Positions 1 through 12,305 of a stretch of DNA of 64,000 bases are shown here, in pieces (within the stretch, counting starts at the first letter, position 1; every line of letters begins with the position of its first letter). The DNA is from Porpolomopsis calyptriformis. Its lineage: Eukaryota; Basidiomycota; Agaricomycetes; Agaricales; Hygrophoraceae. Below the pieces are notes generated by a model. The model was given only the letters and a program-made list of their open reading frames with translations, was not told the origin of the DNA and did not search any database. A program made the translations under genes and the position numbers. The stretch is taken from positions 1,290,470 through 1,354,469 of the forward strand of contig OX621175.1 in NCBI GenBank assembly GCA_951640195.1. The letters are read 5' to 3'.

Positions 1-2630
1 CCTCTGGGGCCCTGCATTAGTGTAGAGCCTTGCTGGAAAACACTATGCAGCCTTCCACAAAGATGACTACTCCTGGGAAACAAAGGTTTACTTCCTTGGG
101 AAGAAAAGTGAAACATTTGAGGCCTACAAAAGGGATAAAGCCACCATTTATACCCAATATAATGGTGCACTTAGCAAATTCCTCCAATGCGATCAAGGGG
201 GAGAATTCCTAAGTAGTGAATTCAATCACCATCTCAGAATAAAAGGAACAAAATGAGAACTCACTGTTCATGACTCCCCTCAATAAGATAGAGTCTCTAA
301 GTGGGGTATGCATACTTATGCTGAGCATGCCTGCGCCCTCCTTATCACATCTGGAGTACCTCATTTTCTCTGGGCTGAAGCCATGCACCACTGCATCTGG
401 TTGGAAAACTGAACAGAGACCCAAGCACTGAATGGTAAGACACTATATGAAATGGTGTAGGATAGGAAGCTATTCCTGGGTGGAATCCATGAGTTTGGTG
501 CTGTAGCCTATGTAAAGGAGCTGCAAGCTGGCAAACTGGATGAACGTATATGAAAAGGCCACTTTGTCAGATACAACTCGGAAAGCAAAGGCTTCTGAAT
601 TTACTGGCCTGGAAAATGATTCATTAGTGTGGAAAGAGATGTTGTCTTCAATTCTGAAGACTCACAAACTATTGGGGATGAAAATCTTGTCATCCCTGGT
701 AATATCTTGGATGATGAGGAGATGGAGAAGGTCTTATAACCCCCTCCCAACCAGCTTGAGACACCTACCAATGATGAAAAGCCTAAGTACAAACCACTAA
801 AACCCCCCAAGCCTACTACCCCACCTGCTGATGGAATCCCTGACACTGAACCCATATATGGATGAGGAATGTGTGCATGCCCACCACCTGGATCATATCG
901 TGACATGCAGAAAGCCATATATGCCAGCTGCTACAGTGTATGCCAAAGCATTCATCTGAAAAATAGACCTTGACCTCAATGAACAAGACGGAGGATGTAG
1001 TTCTACTTACACCCACCCCAATGATGAATGCCTGGACCCACTATATGCCATCACTGGATTCATGAGAACTGAACTATCCTCGATGACTGAGGCTCTTGAA
1101 GGCCCTCACGGTCAAGCATGGAATGACACACTTATGTATGAAATAGGCCAGCTACAGAAACTCCACACTTGGAAAATTGACCACTTACCACCAGGAAAAC
1201 TGCTAATCCCACACTCTGAAGTCTTGAGAGAAAAATGAAATGCTAATGACATTGTTGAATCCTGCTGTGTTTGAATTGTAGTAGGCAGTCACCATCAAAT
1301 GTATAGCCTCAACTACACTGAAATGTTCTCCTCCACTGCCAAAATGCCATCCGTCTGAGTCATACTTGCCCTAGCAGCCCAATTAGACTAGGAGATCCAC
1401 CAGGTCGACATCAAAAGTGCTTACCTCAATGCTCCCCTCAAGGAAGAAGTATATATGAAGCTGCCAAAAGGAGTCTTGAAACCTGGGGAAGAAGGGAAGG
1501 TTTGTCAACTCCTCAAAGCTATGTATAGGCTGAAGCAGGCTGGACACAAATGGTATGAGACCCTCACAGCAGTATTCTATGTGATGGGATACCACTGGTC
1601 AAGCATCGACCACTCCATATTCTTCAAATGTGAACTTGGTAGCAAGGTCATTGTTACAGTAGCCACAGATGACATGGCTATAGCTGGATCATCCACCCTG
1701 GCAGTAAACAAATTCAAGCAAGGCCTTAGCAGCTACTTTAAACTTGTAGACATGGGTGAGATCCACTGGTTCCTAGGGTTTGAAATCAAATGGGACAGAA
1801 TGACAAGGTCCATCTCCATCAATCAACACACTTATATAGAAGCTATGGCTGAAAAGTTCAGCATTGATAATACCAAACCCATAGTCCTACCTACCCTCCC
1901 TGGGCAAATCCTATCTTCCGACCAGTCACCTATCACACTGCATCAAGTGAACAAAATGTGTAGCATACCATATGCAGAAGCTATAGGCTATGTGCTCTAG
2001 CTGGTGATGATATTATGACCAGATGCAATCTTTCAAGTAGGGCAGCTAGCCTAATTCATCCAGAACCCAGGAATGGCTTATTGGGAAGCCTTAAAGCAGT
2101 TGATGAGCTACCTGAACACAATGAAGGATTTGTGGTTAGTACTCACCAAAGGAGAGAAGTTGGATCCTGTTATCTACATAGACGCAGACTGGGCATCGCA
2201 ATTAGATTGCCACTTGATCTCTGGATACACAATGCAGATGGGAAACAGAACAGTGACATGGAGCTCAAAAAAGCAACCAATTATTGTGCTATCAAGTATG
2301 GAGTCAGAGTATATTGCGCAGACCCATGCTCTGAAGGAGGTGCTGTGGGTGCAAGAATTTATTGGAGAACTCATCTCAAAATTTATGGACCTGACCATCC
2401 TGTGCTCTGACAACCAAGGGGCCATTGCCCTTGCCAAAAACAACAAGTTTCATGCCCGCTCGAAGCACATTGACATCTGCTATCACTCCATCAGAGAGGC
2501 CATAGAAAAGAGGGAAGTCGAGCTTACCTATGTGCCAACAACAGAAAACCTTGCAGACATATTCACCAAGCCCCTACCAACTCCCAAGTTCAACTACTTT
2601 CAAAGGAAACTCAGACTACATGGTGATTGA
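1..2630 (+). pseudogene. Decayed Ty1/copia pol fragment (left copy)
   Basis: This is a retrotransposon polyprotein relic, not one open frame. Recognisable blocks are an integrase-like start (1-600), an RVT_2 reverse-transcriptase block at 1455-2000 (with AMYRLKQAGHKWYE and the catalytic TDDM within VATDDMAIAG), and an RNase H block at 2073-2630 with YIDADWAS, SSMESEYIA, CSDNQGAIALAKN and HARSKHIDI. Many stops and frame changes lie between blocks, and the 5' part (gag, protease) lies outside the window. The RNase H block ends just before the polypurine tract at 2630-2637. It is identical to the minus-strand copy at 5267-7896. Confidence 0.9.
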
Positions 2631-2637
2631 GGGGGAG

Positions 2638-2742
2638 TGTTGAGGATAGGCAATCACTTGTCAGTACATCTATGTCTTGTCTGTATTATGTAATCTCAGT
2701 ATTTTGTCTTAATATGACTTTTACCCAAAGATTATCTCAACA
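2638..2742 (+). mobile_element. LTR-like end of copia (left copy)
   Basis: It begins TGTTGAG directly after a purine tract (gagggggag) that follows the RNase H stop, as a 3' LTR should, and a matching CTCAACA occurs 105 bp later. The start is well supported by the polypurine tract. The end is less certain: the other copia element in this window ends its LTR in TA rather than CA, so the true LTR could run further into the AT-rich repeats. Confidence 0.55.
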
Positions 2743-2759
2743 GGGAACACTGTAATATA

Positions 2760-3115
2760 TAAGCAATATTAATAAGTAAGATAAGGTTAATAAAAGGTAA
2801 ATAAGTAAGATAAAGATTGATAAGTGTGGCAAAAGTAATAAGTAATATAAGGTTAATAAGTGAGATAAGGTAAATAAGGGAGATAAAGATTAATAAGTGA
2901 GCAAGATTAATAAGTAAGATAAGGTAAATAAGGTGAACAAGTAAGATAAAGATCAATAAGTGTGGCAATAGTAATAAGTGAGATAAGGTTATAAGTGAGA
3001 TAAAGGTAAATAAGTGAGATAAAGATTAATAAGTGAGCAAGATTAATAAGTGAGATAAGGTTAACAAGTGGGATAAAGGTAAAAAGTTAGAAAAAGTTAG
3101 AAAAGTTAAAATAAA
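2760..3115. repeat. AT-rich tandem array
   Basis: Imperfect tandem repeats of a unit close to aataagtgagataaaggt, with variants such as aataagtaagataaggttaa and a longer-period variant containing aagtgtggcaa. The open frames through it give only low-complexity Leu/Ile-rich peptides and are not genes. It lies between the copia LTR-like end and the inner end of the palindrome arm and is mirrored exactly at 4782-5137. Confidence 0.85.
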
Positions 3116-3352
3116 AGTAAATATAAGTTCAGCTAAAAAGGCCAAGTTGAAGAAAAGGTTATGTGAATTTGCTGATGCATTAGCTCAACCCCAAGTGACT
3201 GTCACACTCAGAGGAGATGAAGGCCAAGCTCATGGACATACTATCTGTTCATCTCCCCTGAGTTGTTAGGGGTGTAATAGTTGCTTGTCACAACCTCAGC
3301 TATGATCTCGAAATGAAAAGCACACAAGCTCGAGGTCCATCATGCCATTCAG

Positions 3353-3625
3353 TTGGTTGACCTACCAGATGGTTGGGTGCAGAAACTCCTCGAAATCAAC
3401 AAGGATGATCTCGCATTCATTTTAGCAGATCTTGCCAACCAAGGCAGCATCACCAACGCAAACTTGAAGAAACTAAACCTATCATTCTCCACCATGAAAT
3501 GGGCCGAATTTGCAGAAATGGTGCAGCTTCCTCGAGACACTTCTCACCTCAACTTGGAACACTTTGAAACACCCATTTACCAACTTCTGCCATCTCTTCA
3601 TAAAGCTATCCTTGTGAATTCTTAG
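3353..3625 (+). CDS. Hypothetical protein fragment in palindrome spacer
   Basis: An open stretch of 90 codons with balanced composition (begins VDLPDGWVQKLLEINKDDLAF) in the single-copy spacer between the arms. It lacks a clear ATG and is open slightly upstream, so it may be an exon or a relic. I recognise no domain. The 12 codons after DGWVQKL are acidic-helical and the C-terminal half is hydrophobic (PIYQLLPSLHKAILVNS). It may belong with the relic at 4050-4268. Confidence that it is expressed is low. Confidence 0.3.
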   Translation: MVDLPDGWVQKLLEINKDDLAFILADLANQGSITNANLKKLNLSFSTMKWAEFAEMVQLPRDTSHLNLEHFETPIYQLLPSLHKAILVNS

Positions 3626-4049
3626 CGTACCCAGGATGTATATTGAGAAAAGGGGGCATAGAGAAGGGAAGAGGCCTGAGTCAGAATATTAGACCCAGTG
3701 TGTCAGTAATTACCTGAGACATTTGCGCTTTCTGACTTCTGACTTGACAGTATATCATCCCAATCCTGGCCCTTTTTCAGGGCCACATAAATGACACACC
3801 TGAACACAGTATGCCAGCAACTGAATACTCAACTGGTAGTGAAGTTGAACATGAGGTTAGTTCTCAGTCTGACCTTCCATCCAATCTTATCTAGTTGGCT
3901 AAACAAAAAGCCCCAAGTAGATTGTCATGATTGGCAGCATTCTCTTTTTGATCATTGAGATGAAACTCATACCACCCTCCAATGACAATTTGGCGCAACT
4001 CTTTCTAGAGCTTCTATGTGTGTATCCCATATATAGCACTTGAAATGTA

Positions 4050-4268
4050 TTGATTCATTGTCTAGCTGCTGCCAAGATGAATAAGGAAGCTCAATTTGAA
4101 GGGTTACGCATCTATGGACTTCTGACAGATTTGAGCTATTTTTATTTTTACTCCTACAATCCGCAAGACAACAAATTTTGTTGGGATAACTATATCCTGG
4201 TCGAGAACAAGCAAGAATCATTCTCCGCAGATATGATTGATGGTATGTGCATCACCTTGTATAAGTAA
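4050..4268 (+). pseudogene. Fragment of an agaricomycete-expanded hypothetical family
   Basis: About 72 codons reading GLRIYGLLTDLSYFYFYSYN, then DNKFCWDNYILV and a C-terminal ADMIDG segment. From memory this resembles the C-terminal part of a family repeated many times in mushroom genomes near transposons, in which a LxTDLxxFxFFSY-type segment precedes a final helix. No function is known. It sits in the unique 1.54 kb spacer of the first palindrome. The rest of the spacer (3626-4049 and 4269-4719) shows no coding signal that I can recognise. Confidence 0.3.
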
Positions 4269-4781
4269 TCAAAGGCTGACACCATCCAGTTACAAACAAG
4301 CTTTTTGGTCTTGTTTTATTTGCCTTCATTGAGGGCCTATGTGCAATTGTTAGGAAAAGCAATTTCTGGTCTAACAATGGGGATGTAAGTTGGTTTATCC
4401 TACCTCACAATCACAACAGGGACTGATATATCCAAGTTTGCTCCTCCTCCTCCTAGTTCCTCGTGTATCAAGCCATTATCAAATTTAAAGAGCTCTGAAT
4501 CCAAACTCAAGGTACAACTCAAATACAGAATATAATGGGTTTGTTGGCAGCCTCAAATTGATTTTGCGTAATAGGCATCATCAGTAAAGGGGACAACATG
4601 AGGGTGGAAATCAACTGAAAAGTGGAAGCTTGCGCTGAAGCTGGCAGAGTGCTGTTGTGCCAAGTTTGAGGAACTGGTTGCTAGTATTCCGGACATGGAA
4701 AGGAGAGCTACTGAGGCATCATCAGCAAATTCACATAACCTTTTCTTCAACTTGGCCTTTTTAGCTGAACTTATATTTACT

Positions 4782-5137
4782 TTTATTTTAACTTTTCTAA
4801 CTTTTTCTAACTTTTTACCTTTATCCCACTTGTTAACCTTATCTCACTTATTAATCTTGCTCACTTATTAATCTTTATCTCACTTATTTACCTTTATCTC
4901 ACTTATAACCTTATCTCACTTATTACTATTGCCACACTTATTGATCTTTATCTTACTTGTTCACCTTATTTACCTTATCTTACTTATTAATCTTGCTCAC
5001 TTATTAATCTTTATCTCCCTTATTTACCTTATCTCACTTATTAACCTTATATTACTTATTACTTTTGCCACACTTATCAATCTTTATCTTACTTATTTAC
5101 CTTTTATTAACCTTATCTTACTTATTAATATTGCTTA
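4782..5137. repeat. AT-rich tandem array (mirror copy)
   Basis: Exact reverse complement of the array at 2760-3115, reading as ttatctcacttattaacc-type units on this strand. Confidence 0.85.
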
Positions 5138-5154
5138 TATATTACAGTGTTCCC

Positions 5155-5259
5155 TGTTGAGATAATCTTTGGGTAAAAGTCATATTAAGACAAAATACTG
5201 AGATTACATAATACAGACAAGACATAGATGTACTGACAAGTGATTGCCTATCCTCAACA
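5155..5259 (-). mobile_element. LTR-like end of copia (right copy)
   Basis: Mirror of 2638-2742. On the minus strand it starts TGTTGAG next to the purine tract at 5260-5268 and ends CTCAACA. The 3' boundary has the same uncertainty as the left copy. Confidence 0.55.
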
Positions 5260-5266
5260 CTCCCCC

Positions 5267-8200
5267 TCAATCACCATGTAGTCTGAGTTTCCTTTGAAAG
5301 TAGTTGAACTTGGGAGTTGGTAGGGGCTTGGTGAATATGTCTGCAAGGTTTTCTGTTGTTGGCACATAGGTAAGCTCGACTTCCCTCTTTTCTATGGCCT
5401 CTCTGATGGAGTGATAGCAGATGTCAATGTGCTTCGAGCGGGCATGAAACTTGTTGTTTTTGGCAAGGGCAATGGCCCCTTGGTTGTCAGAGCACAGGAT
5501 GGTCAGGTCCATAAATTTTGAGATGAGTTCTCCAATAAATTCTTGCACCCACAGCACCTCCTTCAGAGCATGGGTCTGCGCAATATACTCTGACTCCATA
5601 CTTGATAGCACAATAATTGGTTGCTTTTTTGAGCTCCATGTCACTGTTCTGTTTCCCATCTGCATTGTGTATCCAGAGATCAAGTGGCAATCTAATTGCG
5701 ATGCCCAGTCTGCGTCTATGTAGATAACAGGATCCAACTTCTCTCCTTTGGTGAGTACTAACCACAAATCCTTCATTGTGTTCAGGTAGCTCATCAACTG
5801 CTTTAAGGCTTCCCAATAAGCCATTCCTGGGTTCTGGATGAATTAGGCTAGCTGCCCTACTTGAAAGATTGCATCTGGTCATAATATCATCACCAGCTAG
5901 AGCACATAGCCTATAGCTTCTGCATATGGTATGCTACACATTTTGTTCACTTGATGCAGTGTGATAGGTGACTGGTCGGAAGATAGGATTTGCCCAGGGA
6001 GGGTAGGTAGGACTATGGGTTTGGTATTATCAATGCTGAACTTTTCAGCCATAGCTTCTATATAAGTGTGTTGATTGATGGAGATGGACCTTGTCATTCT
6101 GTCCCATTTGATTTCAAACCCTAGGAACCAGTGGATCTCACCCATGTCTACAAGTTTAAAGTAGCTGCTAAGGCCTTGCTTGAATTTGTTTACTGCCAGG
6201 GTGGATGATCCAGCTATAGCCATGTCATCTGTGGCTACTGTAACAATGACCTTGCTACCAAGTTCACATTTGAAGAATATGGAGTGGTCGATGCTTGACC
6301 AGTGGTATCCCATCACATAGAATACTGCTGTGAGGGTCTCATACCATTTGTGTCCAGCCTGCTTCAGCCTATACATAGCTTTGAGGAGTTGACAAACCTT
6401 CCCTTCTTCCCCAGGTTTCAAGACTCCTTTTGGCAGCTTCATATATACTTCTTCCTTGAGGGGAGCATTGAGGTAAGCACTTTTGATGTCGACCTGGTGG
6501 ATCTCCTAGTCTAATTGGGCTGCTAGGGCAAGTATGACTCAGACGGATGGCATTTTGGCAGTGGAGGAGAACATTTCAGTGTAGTTGAGGCTATACATTT
6601 GATGGTGACTGCCTACTACAATTCAAACACAGCAGGATTCAACAATGTCATTAGCATTTCATTTTTCTCTCAAGACTTCAGAGTGTGGGATTAGCAGTTT
6701 TCCTGGTGGTAAGTGGTCAATTTTCCAAGTGTGGAGTTTCTGTAGCTGGCCTATTTCATACATAAGTGTGTCATTCCATGCTTGACCGTGAGGGCCTTCA
6801 AGAGCCTCAGTCATCGAGGATAGTTCAGTTCTCATGAATCCAGTGATGGCATATAGTGGGTCCAGGCATTCATCATTGGGGTGGGTGTAAGTAGAACTAC
6901 ATCCTCCGTCTTGTTCATTGAGGTCAAGGTCTATTTTTCAGATGAATGCTTTGGCATACACTGTAGCAGCTGGCATATATGGCTTTCTGCATGTCACGAT
7001 ATGATCCAGGTGGTGGGCATGCACACATTCCTCATCCATATATGGGTTCAGTGTCAGGGATTCCATCAGCAGGTGGGGTAGTAGGCTTGGGGGGTTTTAG
7101 TGGTTTGTACTTAGGCTTTTCATCATTGGTAGGTGTCTCAAGCTGGTTGGGAGGGGGTTATAAGACCTTCTCCATCTCCTCATCATCCAAGATATTACCA
7201 GGGATGACAAGATTTTCATCCCCAATAGTTTGTGAGTCTTCAGAATTGAAGACAACATCTCTTTCCACACTAATGAATCATTTTCCAGGCCAGTAAATTC
7301 AGAAGCCTTTGCTTTCCGAGTTGTATCTGACAAAGTGGCCTTTTCATATACGTTCATCCAGTTTGCCAGCTTGCAGCTCCTTTACATAGGCTACAGCACC
7401 AAACTCATGGATTCCACCCAGGAATAGCTTCCTATCCTACACCATTTCATATAGTGTCTTACCATTCAGTGCTTGGGTCTCTGTTCAGTTTTCCAACCAG
7501 ATGCAGTGGTGCATGGCTTCAGCCCAGAGAAAATGAGGTACTCCAGATGTGATAAGGAGGGCGCAGGCATGCTCAGCATAAGTATGCATACCCCACTTAG
7601 AGACTCTATCTTATTGAGGGGAGTCATGAACAGTGAGTTCTCATTTTGTTCCTTTTATTCTGAGATGGTGATTGAATTCACTACTTAGGAATTCTCCCCC
7701 TTGATCGCATTGGAGGAATTTGCTAAGTGCACCATTATATTGGGTATAAATGGTGGCTTTATCCCTTTTGTAGGCCTCAAATGTTTCACTTTTCTTCCCA
7801 AGGAAGTAAACCTTTGTTTCCCAGGAGTAGTCATCTTTGTGGAAGGCTGCATAGTGTTTTCCAGCAAGGCTCTACACTAATGCAGGGCCCCAGAGGTCCC
7901 AGTGGATGTGTTCACTATATCATGTCACTTGGGTGAGTGACTCTTTTGGGAATGGCTTTTGTGAGGCTTTTGCCTTCACACATGGCTCACAAAACTCTTC
8001 CTTTGAGAGTGGGTCAATCTCGATTCCCAGTATTGTTCTATTGGTTACCATACATTTGACTGCAGGTACTGTGACATGGCCAAGCTTCCAGTGAGCCTCC
8101 ATGAGGGTCATTTTCATAACCACAGTGTTTGCCTGATCACACTGGGTTTCCATCCCAGTCATGATCCTATACAAACCCTGGGAACACAGTATTCTGGCTA

Positions 8201-8310
8201 TCACATGGCTAAGTGGGTAGGTAATGATGGCATAGTCTTTCTCAAAGACTACAGATTTGGCAGCCTGCGCTAGGCAGCTAACTGAGACAAGGGTAAATGT
8301 TAGTATGTGT
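5267..8310 (-). pseudogene. Decayed Ty1/copia pol fragment (right copy)
   Basis: Same relic as the left copy but with more of the 5' part visible. Minus-strand 8310-8230 reads like the end of the protease region (LVSVSCLAQAAKSVVFEKDY). 8204-7920 carries a GAG-pre-integrase segment (EAHWKLGHV, then CEPCVKAKASQKPFP). Integrase, RVT_2 and RNase H blocks follow down to 5267. Gag and a 5' LTR are absent: the relic stops near 8310, where unrelated sequence with a tRNA-like segment begins. Numerous stops and frame changes make it non-functional. Confidence 0.88.
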
Positions 8311-8387
8311 TATAATTTGGTAGTCGAAGGTTTTACTTCTCGCATTAGAGGGGCTAATAAGGAATATGAATTTGACTAAAGAGTGGG

Positions 8388-8460
8388 GGAGCTAACTAGG
8401 AATCGAACTTAATCTACCAACTAGAAGTTAGGCTTTATGTACTAACTACCTGAGTCACCA
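8388..8460 (-). repeat. tRNA-like sequence (possible SINE head)
   Basis: On the minus strand this contains a perfect B-box-like GTTCGATTCC and, about 45 bases upstream, an A-box-like caggtagttagtac. The acceptor stem does not pair well, so it is not a functional tRNA gene. It is more likely a tRNA-derived repeat inserted at the 5' end of the copia relic. The surrounding 8311-9056 is AT-rich with no recognised gene. Confidence 0.4.
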
Positions 8461-9056
8461 TAAGTCAGTCATAAGGATGATTATGAAGCGGAATACAGAA
8501 TGTGACTAGTGAAGAGTCATGAAAAGAATAAAGGAAATGGAATATGACTCATAAAGAGTTGGAATGAAGATACATGTGACTAGTCTCTATATATAAATTG
8601 GTAAGGCGGAAGGATAAATGGTTAAGAGACTAATCAAGTATGACTAAAGAAAAAGAAAAAGTATGGCTAACTATGAGTTTATATACTGACTACACTACTG
8701 CAGATGAGTCAGTGTTACATGAGGAGTACATGTGGTAAGCAAGAGATAAACATGATAATAACTTGGAGCATGTGAAGAGATGAAACATAATGAGTTGGAA
8801 ATGAAGAGTATCCTACTTTGGGTAAATGAAAGATATAAGGCTATAGGGAATCCCATGACACAATTGTGGGGAATCCCAAGCAAGATAAGAGAAGTCCAAC
8901 TAAACTACAATAATAAACATAGACAGAGAAGGAAAATTTACATCCATGACAATATACTTCCAAGGTATCTTAGTAGCCACCTACTTAGGGGACATAGCTA
9001 CTAATAAATTTTTTTGTTTTTCTAATACAAATAAGAATAGCTATAGAATAGTAAAA

Positions 9057-12000
9057 TCAAAATGCAATTTCATGAGAATGATGATCTGCAAATTTATTTA
9101 CATAAAAGGTTTCAAAAGCATCAAGGGAATCATGAAAAGAGAAATGTTCAGGAAGAAACTCTTTACCAGATACACCAATAAGATGAGCCCCCCTAAGTAT
9201 ACAATCAAGGTGAATAACTGCTTTGAAATAAGTTCCATCAGGAAGAAGATCAGGTTCAACAATCCAATAACCAGTGTCCTTGTCAGGCTTACTACCTACT
9301 GGTGAAAACCAGTGAATTAATGCACAAGGATAGAAAATTGAGTTATAAACAAAAGAAAAGAAAAGAAAAACATGTGCTGCATGTAATCCTTGAAAACTAT
9401 CTTGGTTAGGATCCTTTTCAATAAAAACACAATCATAATGAGAGTGACCATGCTATGATGGAGTGGAATGAATCCTCTCCCATCGCATGCCTTGTGTACT
9501 ACATAAGTCACTAGGAGCATAGTAGGTTGCTACAGCAGAATGGTAGACAGTAACTGGATGATTAGAAAAGGTGGGACACTTATCCAAGCTAATATCTGAG
9601 CCAGAAACTGCTGCATTGGGATTTTCCTGATCATATAAAAAGTACTGAATGAGCTCCTGAGGAGTAGGGTGCCCAATATGTGCCCCAAGATCAATAGGAT
9701 TCCTAGAATAACCACGTGCTATATTCCATTAGAATAAAATAGTATAAAGTTAATAAAGTATAACTCACCAGGTGTTTTTGCCAACTTAACTTCTCCAATA
9801 CACCTTGGACCATCAACATCACCACTGCCATCATTATCCTCAAGTTCAGGCTGTGGTAAGGCCAGGCTATAACCCTCTAGCATTCCACAAGCAGTGAACT
9901 CAACACATGCAGCAGCAAGTTTGTCCATATGCTGATTGGTGACAAGCATCTGACCAAGAGCTTTATATCGGTTAGACCTTCTCCAGGGCTCTTTGACAGC
10001 TTTGATGTGCTTTGACTCAGTAATAGATGAGCATAGTCCATTTGGAGCACCAAACTGCTGAATTTGTTGATAGTAGTGAATAAGTGAGTGTTGGTGAGGT
10101 AAAGAGAAGCCATCAGGTCAGACTCCTACAGTGCAAAAGATTTCTCAATGATGGTGGAAGGAGAGTAGGGATTGATTGATGGCAAGAAGTGTATCTTTAT
10201 TGATAATAGCATGTCGAACAAGGTAGCAGAACTCAATAAATGAGCTAACTGCTTTAACCATATCACTAGGAACATGGCCAGCAATAGCAGGCAGATAAAC
10301 CTAAAACATATAAGATTCTTATTTAAATGTCCAATATAAGATTTACTTACCTTCATTAATGCCTTTGAATCATCACCTGTCCATTGCTTAAACCCATGAC
10401 CATCAGGAAAGCAACGTAAACCAGAAAATGCTGGGGCAGCAGCAATCCTATAATTAACTAATTAGAAAATATATGTAAAATTATAGGTACTACTTACCTC
10501 CTATCAATATCTGCTAAAATCTTTTCAGCTTCTCAAGAGGAATGGGTTATCCAGATATACTCCTCAACCTAGTCAACCAGATGGTCCTTGAATGTGCCCT
10601 TGATTAATTGGTGGAGAATATCTGGTGATAATAGCTCATGGATATCTGCATGTGGGAATCCTGTTGTAAATGGCTTGTATAACCAGGTTCAGTAAACCTA
10701 CTGTGTAATATGAAGTAAAACTCACCACAAGATCTCCAACAATCCCATACTTCTCCCAAGCCTCCTGAAGATTGCAAGCATCAAGGACAAGATCTGTATG
10801 ATCATGAGAACGACATCCAGCATTGAAATCATCCAGGTTATCAGGTGATGCTTTGCAACTGATATCTTACATATATTAGCCCCTAGTTATAACCAATTAT
10901 ATGAACTTACCCTAGACACCACCCTGAAACAATGCAGGCAAGGAGTACCTGCTCAGGATAATCAGCAATATAAGGCCCAAGTCCATATATAGCATGACAA
11001 AAATGTCCATCAGGGCATCATGTTACTTGTGGGGTAGACATGTATAGCTTTAGTGTTGAAAGAATATGTGAGAGGGAGGTATGGAATAGCTGTCGTCTAA
11101 ACTTGCGGAATTTGTAGTCACTGGTATATTGATGTATAGCTGGAGCAAGATAATCATGAGCCAATAATAGTCTGACATGAAACAAAGTAACATACTTTTC
11201 AGAATGGCTAAAAATCCAATAATGCAAACAGCATTGTGATATGCACGCTGTACACCATTGTGGACATTACCCACAGAAGTATACAGTGGGTAGTACTCAT
11301 TGTTGCTAGTAGCAACAGACACAGTCATCTTGTCACTTCCCAGAATGACTGGGACAAACATGGCTCCATGTGTATGTTCATCTTCTGCAATCTTATCCTA
11401 TTCAATAGTGAGATCTGTTTATTTGATGCAATGATAATTCTTACTGCTTGCTTCCATGCCCAATTACCAGACATCAGGTTAGTATAAAGTCACTTCTCAT
11501 CCCTGCTAAATACTTGTTTCAGTGCATAGTCAAACTCTTGGGTGAAAGTGGGATTTGCAATTTGCTGCTCCAGGGACAACAGCAGATCATGGAACCACAC
11601 TTGGTATTCAGCCACCATCCATGGTGGTACATCTCCATCCGGAATATTGCCATCATAAGAAATTGAAAATGACTGCCAAGGGACACCCCTATTGGCATAT
11701 GAATCAATCGTGGAATACAAGTCTTGATAGTCAGCAAATGGTGGTGGTTTATCAGGATACAATACCGCTAGAATATTACACTGTTTGTCAAACTTGGCAG
11801 CGGGCATTTTGGCCTCAGCGTAAATGAATTCAGCAAATTCAAATTTGGTGCAGCTCTGGTAAGGGGAGTAGTCCCCTATGACATGCCCATCTCAAGGTGG
11901 AGGGGGAGAGCCTTGCAGGAGATCCTTCCCATCAATATCGCAAGTGGTACCATTGAGAAGTGGATGGTAGTGCACAGACGAGTGAGCTAGTTGGGGTGAC

Positions 12001-12305
12001 AGTGATGGCATTGGTGTTGGTGCAGGGCTACTGCCGGCAGGACTCAGAGGGCAGCTACTAGTAGGGCTCAGATCTGGGGATGGCAGACACAGCGGCTCGT
12101 CAGTTAATGGCCCCGCAACATCCCTGGCACCATGAGCCTGAGCTCCAGATGTAAATGGTGGATACACAATATCCATGTGCCTCCGAAGCCCACCAGAGGT
12201 TTTGCAAGCCTTTCCGCAGCCAGGCACAGTGCATTTGAAGAGCGTGGGGTGAAAGGGTCTTCGAGTATGCAGTTGTTCCATTTTCAGATCAAGAAGTAAC
12301 TTCAA
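9057..12305 (-). pseudogene. Plavaka-type DNA transposase, interrupted by in-frame stops
   Basis: Transposase of the Plavaka group (fungal KDZ/CACTA-like elements). In order: an N-terminal C2H2-like finger (CTVPGCGKACKTSGGLRRHMD, 12240-12170); a Pro/Ser-rich linker ending in PPPP (about 11895); FEFAEFIYAEAKMPAAKFD; DVPPWMVAEYQVWFHD; MSGNWAWKQA; HGAMFVPVILGSDK and EYYPLYTSVGNVHNG (11375-11250); KFRKFRRQLFHTSLSHIL; PDGHFCHAIYGLGPYIADYPEQVLL; a DIHELLSPDILHQLIKGTFK region; and a C-terminal DTGYWIVEPDLLPDGTYF...VIHLDCILRGAHL segment ending near 9057. A phase-0 intron follows KQA (gtaaga...gaatag). In-frame TGA codons at 11892-11894 and 11490-11492 break the frame; the second lies where an Arg is expected before LYTNLMSG. 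Terminal inverted repeats of the element were not located. Confidence 0.85.

Larger units (their letters stand above)
1..3177. repeat. Left arm of 3.2 kb perfect inverted repeat
   Basis: This arm is the reverse complement of 4720-7896. Every reading frame in one arm has an identical mirror in the other, and mirrored coordinates always sum to 7897, so there are no insertions or deletions between arms. The inner edge lies after the 17-mer atgtgaatttgctgatg (3161-3177). The outer edge is cut by the window start, so the true arm may be longer. The arm contains a decayed copia pol, an LTR-like end and an AT-rich array. Near-zero divergence in non-coding junk means a very recent inverted duplication, gene conversion between arms, or an assembly artefact. 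Confidence 0.95.
4720..7896. repeat. Right arm of 3.2 kb perfect inverted repeat
   Basis: Reverse complement of 1-3177. The copia relic it contains continues beyond the arm, to about 8310, into sequence whose mirror would lie left of the window. The palindrome may therefore extend further left. The spacer 3178-4719 (1,542 bp) is single copy. Confidence 0.95.

Noticed and set aside
2732..2968. Leu/Ile-rich 'membrane' frame in the AT-rich array
   Set aside because: Translation of a tandem repeat; no start context or conserved sequence.
8388..8460. Functional tRNA gene
   Set aside because: Boxes A and B are present but acceptor and D stems do not pair; called tRNA-like only.
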